Positions 5,964-7,484 of a stretch of 7,484 nucleotides of DNA are shown here, piece after piece. Made by a program: the position numbers and the translations under genes. Under the pieces are notes generated by a model. That model was not told where the DNA came from and did no database searches. It worked only from the letters and a program-made list of their open reading frames with translations. The stretch is from the NCBI GenBank assembly GCA_964413635.1, contig CAYPTH010000132.1, positions 1 through 7,484 of the forward strand, read 5' to 3'. This DNA comes from CAYFQV01 sp964413635 (GTDB lineage Bacteria; Spirochaetota; Spirochaetia; DSM-27196; PWMO01). The first letter of the stretch is position 1. Each line of letters begins with the position of its first letter.

Positions 5964-7211
5964 CTGATAACCTTCACGGTCTACACTGCGGCGTACTTTC
6001 TCTCAGCCTTTCTGCGGACGGCGAACGCCGTAATCTCCGGCGAGCTCAGCGCAGAGTTCGGCCTTTCCGCGTCCGAGCTCGGCTTCATTACCAGTCTCTT
6101 CTACTTCTCGGTGGCGGCGGTGCAGATCCCCCTCGGCATCGCTCTGGATCGATATGGGCCAAAGCGCGTCGTACCAATGGCGTTGGCGCTTGCAGCCGCC
6201 GGCTGTCTGGCATTCGCCGCAGCGGAATCGGGAGTGACGCTGGGTGTTGGTCGAGCCCTCATTGGAATGGGGATGGGTGCGGTGTTGATGGGCGCCATGA
6301 AGACGCTCTCCTTGACCCATGGCGTCTCTCAATACGCGACGGCCTTCGGTTTGCTGGTGGGAATAGGGACCGCGGGCGGCTTGGCCTCGGCAGCGCCGCT
6401 GCAGCTCCTTGTCGCCGGCATTGGGTGGCGCGGCGCGTTCGTCATCGCCGCGGCAGCGGTGGCGGTTGCCGCTCTCCTCGTGTGGCGCTTCACTCCTCCG
6501 CTGAAAGAGCACCACACGCAGCGGTCGAGCTTGCGAGCCACAGTTGGGCAAATTCTGAAGGCCCCCGCATTTCTCCGGGTAGCGACCTTCAGCGTCTTCA
6601 TGGCGGGAGGATTGCTCAGCGTACGCGCCCTCTGGGCGGGCCCCTATCTAGGGCTAGTTCACGGCGCGGAAGAGAGCGGAGTCGGGGTGGCGCTAACAGC
6701 AGCAACGCTGGGGATGATTCTGGGCTACCCCATCGCAGGAGGCCTCGCCCGACGCATCGGCACGGGGCACGTAGTCTTTGCGGCAGCAGTCCCGTTTCTG
6801 CTGTGCTTCATTGCTCTGGCACTCCTTCCATCCGGCACGCCAACGTGGATGCTGGCGGCAATCTACTTTATCTTCGGACTCACCGGCGCCCCGGAGGTGC
6901 ACCTTCTCACTCAGGCGAAGGAGCTCTTTCCCCCTGCCCTTACCGGGCGGGCGACAACCCTCGTGAACGTCGTTGCAATCGGCAGCAGCTTCCTCCTCCA
7001 GTGGCTCTTTGGCGTCGTGATCGATCTCGTCTCTCTCGGCGCCGGAGGAAGCGTGGCAACCGGCTACCGCGTTGCCTTCGCCATGATCGCGGGACTCGGG
7101 GCGATCACCATGCTCATCTACCTTCCGCTTCTACGCGGTGGGCGTCTCCCCGCGCGGGACCACCACTCCGCACGCGGGCGGGCGCCAGGTGGACCGGCGA
7201 CCGAAACCTGA
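5964..7211 (+). CDS. Major facilitator superfamily transporter, substrate unknown
   Basis: From the CTG at 5964 the protein has 415 residues, normal for a 12-helix secondary carrier of the inner membrane. TM1 is at about 5-26 (with YFLSAFLRTANAV), TM2 at 40-60, and the loop 2-3 motif A is GIALDRYGPKR (58-68). GRALIGMGMGA (97-107) marks TM4. A basic central loop (about 179-195) divides the two halves. The second half opens with a helix containing RALWAGPYLG (221-230), which recurs in a large group of bacterial MFS proteins related to the nitrate/nitrite and metabolite:H+ carriers. A hydrophilic tail follows residue 390. The GTG at 6111 would start at residue 50 and delete TM1 and part of TM2, so it is rejected. 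An alternative is the ATG at 5933, which joins this frame if the CCCC at 5961-5964 has one C too many. The gene is divergent from the GNAT gene. Uptake versus efflux is unknown. Confidence 0.85.
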   Translation: MITFTVYTAAYFLSAFLRTANAVISGELSAEFGLSASELGFITSLFYFSVAAVQIPLGIALDRYGPKRVVPMALALAAAGCLAFAAAESGVTLGVGRALIGMGMGAVLMGAMKTLSLTHGVSQYATAFGLLVGIGTAGGLASAAPLQLLVAGIGWRGAFVIAAAAVAVAALLVWRFTPPLKEHHTQRSSLRATVGQILKAPAFLRVATFSVFMAGGLLSVRALWAGPYLGLVHGAEESGVGVALTAATLGMILGYPIAGGLARRIGTGHVVFAAAVPFLLCFIALALLPSGTPTWMLAAIYFIFGLTGAPEVHLLTQAKELFPPALTGRATTLVNVVAIGSSFLLQWLFGVVIDLVSLGAGGSVATGYRVAFAMIAGLGAITMLIYLPLLRGGRLPARDHHSARGRAPGGPATET

Positions 7212-7289
7212 CTGCAGGTGATCCTGGCAACGACCGAGTCTCCGACGAGCTCGCGGATCAGCCGCTCCTCAGAGTGCCGCGGCGAGGGC

Positions 7290-7484
7290 CTACTTCACAC
7301 CGGCGAACTGGTAGCCAACGCCCTCAACGGCCTCGGAGTACTCGGACTCCGGCACATCCGTGCTGAGCTGGACAGTCGCTTCACCGTCGGCGAGGCGAAC
7401 CTCGACTGATGATACGCCGTCGATCATGGACAGAGCTTCGTGGACGCGCTTGGCGCAGTGCTCGCAGCTCATTCCTTCTACACG
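7290..7484 (-). CDS. CopZ-like heavy-metal-associated (HMA) domain protein, 5' end outside the window
   Basis: HMA proteins bind Cu(I) or another soft metal through a CxxC and pass it to a P-type ATPase or regulator. The metal loop GMSCEHCAKRV is present, followed by the usual helix, DGVSSVEVRL, an acidic strand and helix, and GYQFAGVK before the TAG at 7290-7292. The frame stays open upstream of the Met in that motif to the window edge (RVEG before MSC), and family members have a strand there, so the start lies just outside. A free-standing chaperone of about 68-72 residues fits best, but this could instead be the C-terminal HMA domain of a longer protein. It converges on the MFS gene with 78 nt between them, where I see no terminator with a T-tract. 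Confidence 0.85.
   Translation of the reverse strand, partial: RVEGMSCEHCAKRVHEALSMIDGVSSVEVRLADGEATVQLSTDVPESEYSEAVEGVGYQFAGVK

Noticed and set aside
5912..7366. Long open frame of 484 codons on the plus strand across the MFS region
   Set aside because: It is very rich in Arg, Gly and Ser, has no hydrophobic pattern or domain, and overlaps the clear 12-helix MFS frame over its whole length. It is a GC-rich shadow frame.

Overview
This looks like a stretch of a GC-rich bacterial chromosome from a draft or metagenome assembly; a 100-N scaffold gap sits inside one gene. Nothing fixes the lineage. The mix of a CoA-disulfide-reductase/rhodanese fusion, an unrecognised two-helix membrane protein and a small four-helix membrane protein would fit a free-living spirochaete or a similar GC-rich phylum, but that is a weak guess. 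There is no rRNA, tRNA, CRISPR array, transposase or phage gene, and the base composition gives no clear sign of recent transfer. The only obviously AT-rich patch is the promoter at about 3963-4005.

Layout, left to right. (1) 1-1308 (+): the C-terminal part of an unrecognised membrane protein whose start lies off the left edge. (2) 1437-1850 (+): a small four-helix membrane protein with a good ribosome site and a plausible extended -10 promoter. (3) 1872-3962 (-): a 696-residue FAD/NAD(P)H oxidoreductase of the CoA-disulfide reductase / NADH-dependent polysulfide reductase type with two rhodanese domains. The first has lost its catalytic cysteine and the second keeps it. It converges on gene 2, and both stop codons lie in one imperfect hairpin. 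Its promoter (TTGACA, 17 nt, TATATA) is the clearest in the window. (4) 4075-5115 (+): an S66 serine peptidase of the MccF-like branch with the full Ser-Glu-His set. (5) 5112-5713 (-): a GNAT acetyltransferase whose C-terminal part is interrupted by the gap; its stop overlaps the stop of gene 4. (6) about 5964-7211 (+): a 12-helix MFS transporter with no ATG, GTG or TTG at its true N-terminus. (7) 7290-7484 (-): a CopZ-like heavy-metal-binding domain running off the right edge.

How the genes may work together. Most sit as convergent or divergent single units, so no multi-gene operon is visible. The oxidoreductase handles thiols, disulfides or sulfane sulfur, and the CopZ-like protein binds soft metals through a CxxC. 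The MccF-like peptidase, GNAT enzyme and MFS carrier belong to the same three broad classes that give self-immunity to microcin-C-type aminoacyl-nucleotide antibiotics (hydrolysis, acetylation, export). This is a hypothesis only, because no toxin-synthesis gene is present and the three genes are not co-oriented.

The points most worth a second look are the dead-plus-live rhodanese pair, the 9-nt suffix/prefix identity at the scaffold gap with its frame conflict, the start of the MFS gene, and the inverted repeats in the GNAT-MFS intergenic region. I found no strong case for a wholly new system.
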